The notes: generated by a model not told the origin, from the letters alone. Counted from the first letter of the stretch, positions 23,477 through 33,475 are shown. The stretch is DNA of 64,000 nucleotides from UBA4416 sp048498515 (GCA_048498515.1 JBEHXV010000025.1:3677-67676); one strand, 5' to 3'. Program-made: numbers and translations.

Positions 23477-25469
23477 TTTGCTTTAACGCTTCTTCTACAG
23501 ATTCGGTTGGTAACCGGCAACTATTGTTTATGCAAACATAGATGCTTGTTTTTCCATCAACATACCTGTCTTTTAACAAAGGCAGATCCGAGATTTTGTC
23601 GCTTAAAGCAAATATCACATTTGGTGGCGTTTGTTTATAAAGCGCCTGTATTTTTTCATTAACACTTTTACCAACAATCACCACTTCGGTTTGAAGCTTT
23701 ATTTTTTGCAGCAATAATATGGCCCAATTGCTGTATCCGGGACCGTAAGCCTCTATTTCGTTTATGACAGACCGGAGCAAATTCTTAGAGATCCGGAGAT
23801 AGTCGGAATCATCGAAATATACCGAAAGCACATTCAGATTAATAGCCATTTGTGAGCTGGAAGCGGGGATCACATTATCGCTCCATTCGGCTTTCCGCAC
23901 CACCAGTTTTTCTTCCGACGAATCGGTGTAATAGAATGTAGCATCCTGCTCCACATAAAAATACCCGAGCGCATAATCCGCAAGAGTTTTTGCTTTCAGC
24001 AACCAGTCTTCATCAGCCGATACCAGGTATATTGCCATAAATGCGTCGATCACAAAAGCGTAATCATCCAAAAATCCGCCGATCTGCGTTTTGGCGTTTT
24101 TAGTGCGTAAAATTTTTCCGTTCGCCAAACAAAAGTTTGAAGCCAGGTAATTTGCATTGGCCATTGCCAGTTCCTTAAAGTCGGGTTCGTCAAATACCAG
24201 GTAGGCCTCTGCCAAGGCCTTACACAGCAACCCATTCCAGGAGGCCAGCACTTTGTTATCGAGGCCAGGCCTTACGCGCTTTTCCCGCTCTTTTAACAGG
24301 ACCTGTTTGCAAACCTGTATCTTTTGGTTCAGTTCTTTTACAGTAAGATGGTATTTTACCGCAATCATGGCATCATCCCTGTCGCGCATCAATACATAAT
24401 TGTCGTCTTCCCAGTAGCCGGTTTCATTCACACAATAATAATCGGCAAACACTTCAAAATCATCCTGCAAGAATTTATACAGTTCTTCTTTTTGCCATAC
24501 ATAATATTTTCCTTCCACACCTTCGCTATCGGCATCCAGCGCCGAATAGAAACCAAATTGCTCATTCGTCAGTTCCCGTTTAATGAAATCAACAGTTTCA
24601 TAAACTACCTGCTTGTATAAGGCTGTATTGCTTTGTTTATACGCCTGGGTGTATAAGCTAATGAGCTGTGCATTATCGTACAGCATTTTTTCGAAGTGAG
24701 GTACTTTCCAGTACAGGTCGGTGCTGTAGCGCGCAAAACCGCCACCCAGCTGGTCATAAATGCCTCCCCAGGCCATTCTGGTCAATGTCAGGTCAAGGTG
24801 TTTTTTCACCTGTGGGTCATTTTCAAAATAGCTGTAATGCAGTAAAAATAAATAATTGTTGGGTAACGGAAATTTTGGCGCGCGGTTGGGACCGCCGTAA
24901 TCCTTATCAAAAGCCTGTTTCCATTTATTTACCGAATTGCTAAGGCTTAGCATATCGAAAGCTACATCTTCATTTTCTTTCGGGATCTCCAGTTGCTCCA
25001 GTCCGGCAGTTAAGTTAGCGGCATATTCATAGGCTTTATCAGCATTGGTATTGAACAGGTCGGCCAAATTAGTCAATACATTTACCCACTGGTGTTTTGG
25101 AAAATAAGTTCCTCCGTATATGGGCCTGCCATCGGGTAGGGCAAAGCAATTCAAAGGCCAGCCGCCTTGCCCGGTCATGAGTTGCACAGCTCCCATGTAT
25201 ACCATATCAATATCGGGTCGCTCTTCACGGTCGACTTTGATATTGATAAAATGCTTGTTCATGATAGTTGCTACAGCCTCATCCTCAAAACTTTCATGCT
25301 CCATCACATGGCACCAATGACAGGCGCTGTAGCCAATACTCACCAAAATAAGTTTATTTTCAGTTTTAGCCAGTGCCAGGGTTTCATCGTTCCAGGCATA
25401 CCAGTTAACCGGGTTGTTGGCATGTTGGAGTAAGTAAGGGCTACTTTCGTATATGAGGTTATTGGCCAT
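23457..25469 (-). CDS. Thioredoxin-domain protein, YyaL/SSP411 (DUF255) family
   Basis: 670 aa. The N-terminal thioredoxin-like DUF255 domain has the characteristic YSACHWCHVMEHESF with C50-H-W-C53, NIKVDREERPDID and GGWPLNCFALPDGRP. The remainder is an (alpha/alpha)-barrel like N-acylglucosamine 2-epimerases or glycosidases (WKVPHFEKMLYDNAQL, ASWNGLLCKALAEAY). Widespread and conserved, but its reaction is not established. Start at ATG 25469 matches the family's NLIYESSPYLLQHANNPV N-terminus. The 3' end overlaps the next gene. Confidence 0.93.
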   Translation of the reverse strand: MANNLIYESSPYLLQHANNPVNWYAWNDETLALAKTENKLILVSIGYSACHWCHVMEHESFEDEAVATIMNKHFINIKVDREERPDIDMVYMGAVQLMTGQGGWPLNCFALPDGRPIYGGTYFPKHQWVNVLTNLADLFNTNADKAYEYAANLTAGLEQLEIPKENEDVAFDMLSLSNSVNKWKQAFDKDYGGPNRAPKFPLPNNYLFLLHYSYFENDPQVKKHLDLTLTRMAWGGIYDQLGGGFARYSTDLYWKVPHFEKMLYDNAQLISLYTQAYKQSNTALYKQVVYETVDFIKRELTNEQFGFYSALDADSEGVEGKYYVWQKEELYKFLQDDFEVFADYYCVNETGYWEDDNYVLMRDRDDAMIAVKYHLTVKELNQKIQVCKQVLLKEREKRVRPGLDNKVLASWNGLLCKALAEAYLVFDEPDFKELAMANANYLASNFCLANGKILRTKNAKTQIGGFLDDYAFVIDAFMAIYLVSADEDWLLKAKTLADYALGYFYVEQDATFYYTDSSEEKLVVRKAEWSDNVIPASSSQMAINLNVLSVYFDDSDYLRISKNLLRSVINEIEAYGPGYSNWAILLLQKIKLQTEVVIVGKSVNEKIQALYKQTPPNVIFALSDKISDLPLLKDRYVDGKTSIYVCINNSCRLPTESVEEALKQIEEGTT

Positions 25470-25475
25470 AGTAAA

Positions 25476-25551
25476 TAGATTAATGATTAAAGATACAAGA
25501 TGAAAGATCAGGGATAATAAATCTTGAATCTTTTATCCTGTATCTTTTAAT
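25476..25551. repeat. Heptad-periodic inverted tract
   Basis: Reads in 7-nt steps GATTAAT, GATTAAA, GATACAA, GATGAAA, GATCAGG, GATAATA, then AATCTTG, AATCTTT, TATCCTG, TATCTTT, TAATCTA. The second half is roughly the reverse complement of the first, so it can form a long hairpin between the MBL-fold and DUF255 genes. Related to the tract at 4381-4445. Confidence 0.65.
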
Positions 25552-26190
25552 CTAGTTCAAAAAAGGATTATTCATTCTCTCAAAACCAACCGTAGTCGCC
25601 ATGCCATGGCCGCTATAAACTTTCATGCTGTCGCCCAGGGGAAAGAACTTGTCTTTGATAGATCGTATTAAGGTATCATGGTTTCCCATTGGCAGATCGG
25701 AACGGCCAATGCTGCCATAAAACAGCACATCGCCACCAATAATAAAGCCGTCTTTTTGGTTATAAAAGGAGATACTTCCCGGTGAGTGCCCCGGTGTATG
25801 CATGGTTTGCAGTTCCGAATGGCCAAATTTTATCACATCACCTTCTTTAATAAAAGCGCCGGGCATTGGGCTTTGTTCTACCGGAATGCCATACATATCG
25901 GCCGTTGCCTGGTGTTTTTCAATAAAGTACACATCATCCTTATGCACTTCGGGCAGTAAGGCATAGGTATCATGAATGTATTTATTGCCGTTTATGTGGT
26001 CAACATGGGCATGGGTTAGGATTAACCGTACCGGTTTTAACGTTTTTTCTGAAATAAAATCACTTAATTTTTTATGCTCCCCGGCGCTGGTATTGCCCGG
26101 GTCAATAATAACGCATTCTTTGGTCTCATCCCATAAAATATAGGTGTTTTCCTGGAAAGGGCCAAAGGTAAAATAGTGTATGTTTATCAT
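25552..26190 (-). CDS. Metallo-beta-lactamase-fold hydrolase (glyoxalase II-like)
   Basis: 212-aa cytosolic metallohydrolase. The metal-binding motif THAHVDH at about residues 59-65 is followed by HTPGHSPGSISFY, GGDVLFYGSIGRSDL and the C-terminal SGHG. All ligands of the binuclear site are in place. This short single-domain form resembles YcbL-type glyoxalase II relatives that act on thioesters. It lacks the C-terminal helical substrate domain of classical GloB. Substrate unproven. Confidence 0.9.
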   Translation of the reverse strand: MINIHYFTFGPFQENTYILWDETKECVIIDPGNTSAGEHKKLSDFISEKTLKPVRLILTHAHVDHINGNKYIHDTYALLPEVHKDDVYFIEKHQATADMYGIPVEQSPMPGAFIKEGDVIKFGHSELQTMHTPGHSPGSISFYNQKDGFIIGGDVLFYGSIGRSDLPMGNHDTLIRSIKDKFFPLGDSMKVYSGHGMATTVGFERMNNPFLN

Positions 26191-26234
26191 GATTTTTTTT
26201 GCTAAATTTAAGGCTTATTATCCAATTTTTTTAA

Positions 26235-29200
26235 ATGAAGCGGTTACTCTCTTTCTTTTTCCTACTGGTATGTATTAAAACTACCTACGCGCAATTCTAT
26301 TATGGCTCACAGTTGGAATTTGGAAAAAACCGGATGCAGTATCAATCCTTCAACTGGACTTATTTCGACTTTGAGCGTTTCCGTGTTTATTTATACGAGG
26401 GCGGACAGGAAATTGCACGCTATGCGGCTGTGTCTATGAACAGGCAGTTACCGGTGATGGAGAAGCGTTTGGATTTTCAACTGGACGATAAAGTAGATGT
26501 CATTGTTTATAATAACCAGAACGATTTTAAGCAGAGCAACATTGGTCTTGCTAACGAAGAAACCGGTAACATTGGTGGTGTAACGCGCATTATCGGCGAT
26601 AAGATCTTTATTTATTTTAATGGCTCCCATGCCGACCTTGATCGCCAGATCCGCGCGGCGCTGGCCGAGCTCATGATAGACCAGATGATGTACGGTGGCC
26701 GCACCAGGGATATTGTCCGCAACTCTACCTTATTAACACTTCCCGATTGGTTCAAGAGCGGGTTGGTAGCCTATATTTCCGAAGGCTGGAACTCCAGCAT
26801 TGATAACAGGGTAATGGATGCCATACAAAACGACCGTTTCCTGAAATTTAACAGGCTTACTGGCAAAGATGCAACACTGGCCGGCCATGCCATGTGGTAC
26901 CACATTGCTTCTGAATTTGGCGAAGCGGTGATCCCTAATTTACTTTACATGACCAAGGTAAGCCGTAACCCTAACAATGCGTTTGTGTATGTGCTGGGTG
27001 TTTCGGTGCAAAACATGACGGTGGAGTTTACCGATAAATTTGCCAAGCGTTATTTTGATTACAGGGACAGCACCCGCAAAAACCCGGTGAACGAATCGGT
27101 GCTCAAGAAGCAAAAGAAATCGAGGCATTACTACCAGTTAAAAGTAAGCCCCGATGGACAAAAGATCATTTACGCGACCACCGAAATGGGACAGCATAAA
27201 GTATGGCTTAATACCATTGGCGAAAAAAAGAGCAAGCGTTTATTAAAACTTTATCCTAAGTTGGAACGCCTGGAAGATAACAGTTATCCTTTGCTGGGCT
27301 GGCATCCCAATAACTCCATCATTGCCATGATCTATGAGCGAAAGAATATTTTAAAACTGCATACCTACGATACCGAATCAAAAGAAAAAGTAAAGCGCCC
27401 TATTACCGGGTTCGAAAAAGTAAATAGTTTTTCTTTCTCGCACGATGGCAAAAAAATGGTGATGAGTGCGGTGAAAAAAGGAAAAGGTCAGTCGGATATT
27501 TTTATTTATACACTAAACTCCGGTGGTATTGAGCAAATTACCAACGACTCATGGGATGATAATAACCCGGTGTTTGTAGATAACTCAAAAGGGATCTTGT
27601 TTGAATCGAACCGCACGCATGATACCATTAAAGCCAACGAGGACGCAAAGTTGTATCTTAATTTCTCCAAAAATAACGATGTGTTCTTTTATAATGCGGC
27701 CAGCAAATCAACCTTGTTATACAGGGTAACCAATACACCCGATGTGAACGAAGTGCAACCGCAGGAATACAGCAAAGGTGTGATCTCCTATTTAAGCGAA
27801 GTAAATGGGGTGTATAACCGCTTTATCGGCGTTCAGGACAGTTCTATTTCGTTTGTAGATACCACAGAGCACTACCGTTACTTTTACAATTCGAAACCAA
27901 TTACCAACTACCAACGCAACATCCAGGAACACCAGGTAAATACACGCTTCACCACCTTTGCCGAAATTATTACGGATAACAATAAGGAAAAACTGCTGGT
28001 TACTTCGTTAACACCTACGGCTTCGGTGCAGCAAAAACGCCTGCATAAAACCTGGTTCAAATCTACACAGCGCCTGAGCATTTCTGATCCTGAAAAGATA
28101 AACATTGTGAATCCTGTAAGGAAAGATGTGGATGTAAGCCCTCAGAAAAAAGATACCACCTTGAAAAAGAACGAAGGAATTGATTTTGATAATTACAACA
28201 TCAATGGCGATCATAAAAAAGACCCGCCTAAGAATAATACGCCGGTTAATAGCAATTCGTCTTCCCTTGCAAACAATAATCCTCAACCGGTGGCAAGTTC
28301 GGCCGATGAATTGCATTTTCCTATCCAGCAAAATTATTATACCAACTTTAAAACCGACCAGGTGGTTTCACAACTCGATAATTCTTTCCTGGGAACCAGT
28401 TACCAGCGTTTTGCCGGTGGCGGAAGCCCGGTTTATTTAAACCCGGGACTGAACGTATTGTTTAAAATAGGCTTAAGCGACCTGTTTGAAGACAAACGCA
28501 TTGTAGCTGGTTTCCGGATCTCGGGAACACTGGATAATGAATATTTACTAAGTTGGGAAAACAGGATCAAGAGGGTTGACAGGCAATTGGTATTGCACCG
28601 CCAATCATTTTTAAAAGTAAACGGTTATGCCGGTGTTTCAAAAATCCAGACACACGATGCCCGCTACTCCTGGAAGATCCCTTTCAATGAAGTATCAGCT
28701 ACGCGCATCTCCATCATGTACCGTAACGACAGGACCGTGTTTGCCTCGGTTGGCGATGTGAGCCTGGCTACGCCGAATGTGTACGATAATTACGGCGGCG
28801 CTAAAGTTGAATATATTTTTGATAATACCCGTAAGCGCGGGTTGAACTTATACAATGGCACCCGTTTTAAATTATGGGGCGAGTACTGGCGTAAAATTAA
28901 AGAAGAGCGTCATGACCTCATTACTGCCGGCTTTGATTTCCGTAACTACAAAAAAATTCACCGTGACCTCATTTGGGCAAACCGTTTTGCAGGAGCAACA
29001 TCATTAGGTACAGACAGGTTGATCTATTACATGGGTGGTGTTGACAACTGGCTCAACCCGCAGTTCGACAGAACCATTAATATTGTGAATCCTGAGCAAT
29101 ACCAGTTTCAAACACTGGCAACGAACGTAAGAGGTTTTAAACAAAATAAACGTAACGGAAATAATTTTGTGGTGCTGAACAGCGAATTGCGCTGGCCGAT

Positions 29201-29519
29201 CTTTAAATATTTATTGAACAGGCCAATCCGTTCCGATTTTATTCAGAACTTCCAGATCATTGGATTCGGAGACGTTGGTATGGCCTGGTACGGTGCAAAC
29301 CCTTACAGCGATGAAAATACACTGAACAAAAATGTATACCCGGGTAATCCGGTTACCTTAACCATCTATAACCAGAAAGAGCCGATCATTGGAGGTTATG
29401 GATTTGGGCTTCGTTCGCGCCTGCTGGGCTATTTTATCCGTGTTGATTTTGCATGGGGCGTAGATGATAGAAAAATTCAGAAAGGAATGACCTATTTATC
29501 ATTAACGACTGATTTTTAA
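26235..29519 (+). CDS. Large envelope protein: peptidase-MA-like + PD40 propeller + Omp85-like barrel
   Basis: 1094 aa with a signal peptide ending TTYAQ. Residues of about 40-230 resemble the peptidase-MA fold, with the conserved LPDWFKSGLVAYISEGW segment. However, the position expected to hold HExxH reads AELMIDQ, so catalysis is unlikely. Residues of about 290-500 carry TolB/PD40 propeller blades (KVSPDGQKIIYATTEMG, FSFSHDGKKMVMS). A low-complexity linker follows at about 640-690. The C-terminal part ends in a barrel with an Omp85-like VRGF segment, NSELRWPIF, GFGDVGMAW and a terminal Phe. Probably an outer-membrane protein with a large periplasmic part; role unknown. Confidence 0.78.
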   Translation: MKRLLSFFFLLVCIKTTYAQFYYGSQLEFGKNRMQYQSFNWTYFDFERFRVYLYEGGQEIARYAAVSMNRQLPVMEKRLDFQLDDKVDVIVYNNQNDFKQSNIGLANEETGNIGGVTRIIGDKIFIYFNGSHADLDRQIRAALAELMIDQMMYGGRTRDIVRNSTLLTLPDWFKSGLVAYISEGWNSSIDNRVMDAIQNDRFLKFNRLTGKDATLAGHAMWYHIASEFGEAVIPNLLYMTKVSRNPNNAFVYVLGVSVQNMTVEFTDKFAKRYFDYRDSTRKNPVNESVLKKQKKSRHYYQLKVSPDGQKIIYATTEMGQHKVWLNTIGEKKSKRLLKLYPKLERLEDNSYPLLGWHPNNSIIAMIYERKNILKLHTYDTESKEKVKRPITGFEKVNSFSFSHDGKKMVMSAVKKGKGQSDIFIYTLNSGGIEQITNDSWDDNNPVFVDNSKGILFESNRTHDTIKANEDAKLYLNFSKNNDVFFYNAASKSTLLYRVTNTPDVNEVQPQEYSKGVISYLSEVNGVYNRFIGVQDSSISFVDTTEHYRYFYNSKPITNYQRNIQEHQVNTRFTTFAEIITDNNKEKLLVTSLTPTASVQQKRLHKTWFKSTQRLSISDPEKINIVNPVRKDVDVSPQKKDTTLKKNEGIDFDNYNINGDHKKDPPKNNTPVNSNSSSLANNNPQPVASSADELHFPIQQNYYTNFKTDQVVSQLDNSFLGTSYQRFAGGGSPVYLNPGLNVLFKIGLSDLFEDKRIVAGFRISGTLDNEYLLSWENRIKRVDRQLVLHRQSFLKVNGYAGVSKIQTHDARYSWKIPFNEVSATRISIMYRNDRTVFASVGDVSLATPNVYDNYGGAKVEYIFDNTRKRGLNLYNGTRFKLWGEYWRKIKEERHDLITAGFDFRNYKKIHRDLIWANRFAGATSLGTDRLIYYMGGVDNWLNPQFDRTINIVNPEQYQFQTLATNVRGFKQNKRNGNNFVVLNSELRWPIFKYLLNRPIRSDFIQNFQIIGFGDVGMAWYGANPYSDENTLNKNVYPGNPVTLTIYNQKEPIIGGYGFGLRSRLLGYFIRVDFAWGVDDRKIQKGMTYLSLTTDF

Positions 29520-29526
29520 TATAAGC

Positions 29527-29913
29527 ATGCAAACCAAAAAACCGATGACAATAACAACTCTTTTGATCTTACTTGCTGTAGGTATAGCAGCGGGTTTTTT
29601 AAGCGGCCTGGTTGGCATAGGTGGCGGCATCATCATAGTACCGGTACTGGTTTATTTTTTGGGATTTACGCAACACCAGGCGCAAGGCACAACCTTGTTC
29701 ATGTTTCTTTTACCAATTGGAATTTTAGGAATTATGAACTATCATAAAGCCGGGAATGTTGATTATAAAACAGCCTGCATAATTGCCACCACTTTTGTGT
29801 TTGGCAGCTACTTTGGCAGCAAGCTGGCCATTTCTTTGGACCAGAAAATGATTAAACAAATTTTTGGCGCCATTATGATCTTGCTTGGGGCTAAAATGTT
29901 GTTTTGGAAGTGA
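29527..29913 (+). CDS. Half-size TauE/SafE-family membrane protein
   Basis: 128 aa with four predicted membrane segments and the family signature GFLSGLVGIGGGIIIVPVL near the N-terminus. TauE/SafE proteins, putative sulfite or organosulfonate exporters, are usually about 250 aa with two such halves. This one contains a single half and would have to dimerise. No second half or frameshift remnant follows, so it is probably a natural short form. It starts 7 bp after the propeller-barrel gene, suggesting cotranscription. Substrate unknown. Confidence 0.85.
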   Translation: MQTKKPMTITTLLILLAVGIAAGFLSGLVGIGGGIIIVPVLVYFLGFTQHQAQGTTLFMFLLPIGILGIMNYHKAGNVDYKTACIIATTFVFGSYFGSKLAISLDQKMIKQIFGAIMILLGAKMLFWK

Positions 29914-29922
29914 GGTGCTATT

Positions 29923-30498
29923 TTACTTTCCCTTGCGAATAGTAAACAATCTCCCAACGGCAGACTTGTTATCACTGCTTGTAAAAACCCCGCGTTCCGA
30001 TCCTTTTACATCTTCAATCGAATAAAAGGCATTAGGTGCATACTGGCGTATCAATTCAACAACCTGTTCCTTATCGGTACGCCTTACAATGGTGAAGATT
30101 AGTTTCACCGGCCCAACTGCTCCGTGCCCGTCAACGATGGTGATGCCCTGGTTGCGTTTTTTTAACACATCGGTCAGGGGTATGATATCTTCGGCGGTAA
30201 TAATGCGAATAATTTGTGTACCGATGGCAAGACGCTCTTCAATGTACATTCCCAAATAGGTTCCGGCGCTAAAACCCGCAGCCCAGGCTATAAAACAGGC
30301 AATGTTATCCAGGTGGCTAAATACCTGTCGCATGGCCACCAGCCAGATGAGCACTTCAAAAAAACCAAGAATGGGAACAATTTTGCGCAGGCCTTTCGAA
30401 ATGAAAATATGACGGAGCGTAGCCATGGTCACATCTCCCAGGCGTGACAAAAAAATAAGGAGAGGTAAAACGACCCAGCTGAAATAATCAAACGTCAT
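29923..30498 (-). CDS. UPF0316-type membrane protein (DUF5698 + DUF2179)
   Basis: 191 aa. Three N-terminal membrane helices include the family pattern LSRLGDVTMATLRHIFISKG and the acidic SAGTYLGMYIEE at the end of the last helix. A cytosolic DUF2179 domain begins near residue 95 (ITIVDGHGAVGPVKLIFTIVRR). DUF2179 is a ferredoxin-like fold shared with YitT proteins and may bind a small ligand. Function unestablished. It is convergent with the TauE-like gene, with only 9 bp between. Confidence 0.87.
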   Translation of the reverse strand: MTFDYFSWVVLPLLIFLSRLGDVTMATLRHIFISKGLRKIVPILGFFEVLIWLVAMRQVFSHLDNIACFIAWAAGFSAGTYLGMYIEERLAIGTQIIRIITAEDIIPLTDVLKKRNQGITIVDGHGAVGPVKLIFTIVRRTDKEQVVELIRQYAPNAFYSIEDVKGSERGVFTSSDNKSAVGRLFTIRKGK

Positions 30499-30633
30499 AG
30501 CCTCAAAATTACCTGTACTTTATCTTTAAAAGCCACGTTATAACATAAATTATGAAACGCCCGTTGTTCAAACAAACAACATATCGCTGGTTTATTTTTC
30601 GGTAAAAACCTGAAATTTATTTGATTGTAATTT

Positions 30634-33246
30634 ATGGAAGAGCAAGCGCTGATACCTGACGTTAAAAAACCTTTCAGTATCTGGAGGTTTTTGAAGCGCC
30701 TCTTTCTTTCGCTGTCAATAGGTTTGATCTCTGTAGTAGGAATCAGTGTTTTGCTGGTATCTATTTATGAAGATGATGTAAAGCAGCTCATCATCAAAGA
30801 GCTGAATAAGCATTTAAAAGCGGAAGTACGCATTGACCCTAAAAATATCGATCTCACCATTTTAAGATCGTTTCCAAAATGTGCCTTAGAGTTTAAAGAT
30901 TTAACGGCCATGGAGTCAAAAGAATTCAGCAGCGGCGACACCTTGTTGTTTGCAAAGCGCCTGGCGCTGGAATTTAACATAAAAGACCTGTTCAATAAAA
31001 ATTACAGCATTAAGAACATTGTACTCGAAAACGCGCATTGCCGGTTGAAGGTGGATAAAAAGGGGAATGCCAATTACCTGATCTGGCGATCGGAGGGAGT
31101 AGAAACGAACAGCGACAGCTTAAACTTTGCCCTGGAAAAAATCACACTCAACGCGGTTGAGGTTTCTTACAAGAACAGTAAAGGTCGAATAAAGCTGGAC
31201 GCCTCCATAAAACAGCTTGACTTTACCGGCAAGTTCAGTAACGATGATTACCTGCTTGCTTCCAAAGGAAATGCCCATGTCGAACTGTTCCAGGTTGACA
31301 AAGTAAAATACGTGAACGATAAGCAATTAAAGTTTGACATAGAGTTTGATGTCACAGGAAATAAATACACTATTAAACGATCGGAAACATCCATTAACGC
31401 AACGCAATTAGTTAGTAATGGCGCCTTTGTCATCCGGGACAGCCTGCTCTCATTGGATATTAATTTTAACGGAAAGAACCTGGACATTTCTTCGACACTC
31501 TCCTTACTGCCCGAAAAATTTCAAAACCAGATCACCGATTATAAAAGCGATGGCGAGTTTTATGCCAAAGGCGAATGTCATTATAAAAATGGACAGCCTT
31601 TGAGCCTGAGTTCCGAATTCGGTATCAGGAAAGCAAGCATTACCTATAAACCACAAAACACAACACTGAGCAATGTAAACCTTTTGGGAAGCATCAACAT
31701 CGGCGATAAGCATAGCACGTTGAAACTGCAGAACATTACAGCCAACCTGAACAGTAATACCTTTTCGGGCGATGTGGAGTTGAGCAATTTTAAGGACCCC
31801 TATTTAAAATTAAAGCTTGCTGCCAATACAAAACTGGAAGAGCTTATGACCTTTTACCCGATTGATACCATACAGGAAGCCAGCGGCACCATTAACCTGA
31901 CAGCCGAGATAGAGGGGTTGATAAGCGATATGAAGGCAAATGCGTATAGCCCTGATATTAAGGCCAGCGGCCAGGTTGTATTGGGTAATTTGAAGGCAAA
32001 ATTCAAACACTCCGACAAAGAAATGAACATTCCGGAAGGTGAATTGAAATTAAACAACCGTTACCTGAATGTGTACAACTTAAAGTTCATCAATGGCACT
32101 TCGGATGTGATGCTGGTAGGGGAGATGCCAAACTTTTTGGGATACCTGTTCGACCCTTCAACCCCATTGACTGTTATTGCATCGGTAACCAGCGATCACA
32201 TAAATGTAGATGATTTCCTGTTCGGTGGAAAGGAACCTAAAGAATCGACACCTGTTTCCATCTCTGATAAACTGGATTTGACTATTTCAGTGAATGCAAA
32301 ACACCTGGAATTCGGAAAATTTACAGCAACAGGCATTAAAGGAAATTTATTGGTAAAAGATCAGAAAGCTGCGCTCAAAGATTTGAATTTAAACGCGACA
32401 GATGGGACCATTACCTTAAACGTTTTTGCCGATGCCAGTGGTGAGAATATTAAAATATCGGGCGATTGCAATCTTGATAAACTCAGTATTCAGAAATTAT
32501 TTACGGAGCTGAATAATTTTGGGCAAACTACTTTACAGGATAAGCATTTGAAAGGTTTTATGACAGCGAATGTGGATTTTTCGGCTACATGGGATAAACA
32601 ATTGAACATTGATCCGGCAAGCATCAACGCTACCAGCAGCCTTTTAGTAGAGCGTGGAGAACTGATTGGCTTTAAGCCTTTGGAGAGTTTGGGAAAATAC
32701 ATTGACGTCAATGAACTGAAGCATATTAAATTCTCGTCATTGCAAAGCGCGGTACAGATCAAAAATAAGCTCATTACCATTCCACGCACCTCTATCAAAT
32801 CAACCGCCATTAACCTGGAATTGTGGGGCACGCACAGCTTTGATAACGTGATCGATTACCACATTCAGTTATTGTTGAGCGAAGTGTTGTCGAAACGCCC
32901 CAAAGCCAATAAGGAGTTTGATGAGGAATTATCGTTGGTGGAAAATGATCCTGAGAACAGGCGCTCGGTGTTCATCTTAATGACCGGCCCGATTGATAAC
33001 CCAAGCATTAAGTACGACCGCAAAGGCGCCAGGGAAAAAATAAAGCAGGACATTCAGCAGGAAAAACAAAATGTGAAACAGATCTTAAAGGAAGAGTTCG
33101 GCTTCTTTAAAAAGGATACTACCTCTGTCAAAAAACAAAACGATAAGGCAGAACAAAAATTCAATATTCAGTTTGGCGAGGAAAAGCCTAAGAAGGACAA
33201 GCCATTACAACCTAAAAAGAAGGAAGAAGAGGATGATGATTTTTAG
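30634..33246 (+). CDS. AsmA-family envelope protein
   Basis: 870 aa. A short cytosolic N-terminus and one membrane helix at about residues 25-47 precede a very long periplasmic region, starting with the AsmA N-terminal pattern (IIKELNKHLKAEVRIDPKNIDLTILRSFPKCALEFKDL). The C-terminal AsmA-like region contains the long beta-groove repeats. The last 100 residues are Lys/Glu-rich and helical. AsmA proteins resemble eukaryotic bridge-like lipid-transfer proteins and are thought to help move phospholipids to the outer membrane. No partner gene is adjacent. Confidence 0.9.
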   Translation: MEEQALIPDVKKPFSIWRFLKRLFLSLSIGLISVVGISVLLVSIYEDDVKQLIIKELNKHLKAEVRIDPKNIDLTILRSFPKCALEFKDLTAMESKEFSSGDTLLFAKRLALEFNIKDLFNKNYSIKNIVLENAHCRLKVDKKGNANYLIWRSEGVETNSDSLNFALEKITLNAVEVSYKNSKGRIKLDASIKQLDFTGKFSNDDYLLASKGNAHVELFQVDKVKYVNDKQLKFDIEFDVTGNKYTIKRSETSINATQLVSNGAFVIRDSLLSLDINFNGKNLDISSTLSLLPEKFQNQITDYKSDGEFYAKGECHYKNGQPLSLSSEFGIRKASITYKPQNTTLSNVNLLGSINIGDKHSTLKLQNITANLNSNTFSGDVELSNFKDPYLKLKLAANTKLEELMTFYPIDTIQEASGTINLTAEIEGLISDMKANAYSPDIKASGQVVLGNLKAKFKHSDKEMNIPEGELKLNNRYLNVYNLKFINGTSDVMLVGEMPNFLGYLFDPSTPLTVIASVTSDHINVDDFLFGGKEPKESTPVSISDKLDLTISVNAKHLEFGKFTATGIKGNLLVKDQKAALKDLNLNATDGTITLNVFADASGENIKISGDCNLDKLSIQKLFTELNNFGQTTLQDKHLKGFMTANVDFSATWDKQLNIDPASINATSSLLVERGELIGFKPLESLGKYIDVNELKHIKFSSLQSAVQIKNKLITIPRTSIKSTAINLELWGTHSFDNVIDYHIQLLLSEVLSKRPKANKEFDEELSLVENDPENRRSVFILMTGPIDNPSIKYDRKGAREKIKQDIQQEKQNVKQILKEEFGFFKKDTTSVKKQNDKAEQKFNIQFGEEKPKKDKPLQPKKKEEEDDDF

Positions 33247-33253
33247 TTTTTAA

Positions 33254-33328
33254 TGGAATGCAGATGAAACAGACGGTTAAGATTTAAAATCTGTGCTAAT
33301 CTGCCAAATCCGTTTTATCCGTGTTCCA
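33254..33328. repeat. 9-nt-periodic inverted tract
   Basis: Begins TGGAA and ends TTCCA. The left arm reads GCAGATGAA, ACAGACGGT, TAAGATTTA. The right arm, as reverse complement, reads ACGGATAAA, ACGGATTTG, GCAGATTAG. Both have 9-nt steps around a CAGAT/CGGAT core and pair imperfectly. Located after the AsmA gene. Confidence 0.6.
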
Positions 33329-33337
33329 ATTTTAGGT

Positions 33338-33425
33338 TACGTCATTGCGAATGTAGTGAAGTAATCTCAAACTTAGTTTTCAAATTGTATAAGCTTACTT
33401 CGTCGTACCTCCTCGTAATAACGTA
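33338..33425. repeat. GTCATTGCGA-type inverted repeat element
   Basis: The left arm at 33338-33368 (ACGTCATTGCGA then AGTGAAGTAATCTC) and the right arm at 33391-33425 (reverse complement ACGTTATTACGAGGAGG then ACGAAGTAAGCT) are divergent copies in opposite orientation. Similar CATTGCGA repeats are frequent between Bacteroidota genes. It lies between convergent AsmA and M3 peptidase genes, with no coding content. Confidence 0.5.
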
Positions 33426-33475
33426 CTTAAAATCATTTTAAATCATAACCATCTGCCTTATCAGGGTTTCATTCC

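Noticed and set aside
29527..29913. Truncated TauE pseudogene
   Set aside because: The frame is intact with a complete half unit and no remnant of a second half follows; short forms occur naturally.
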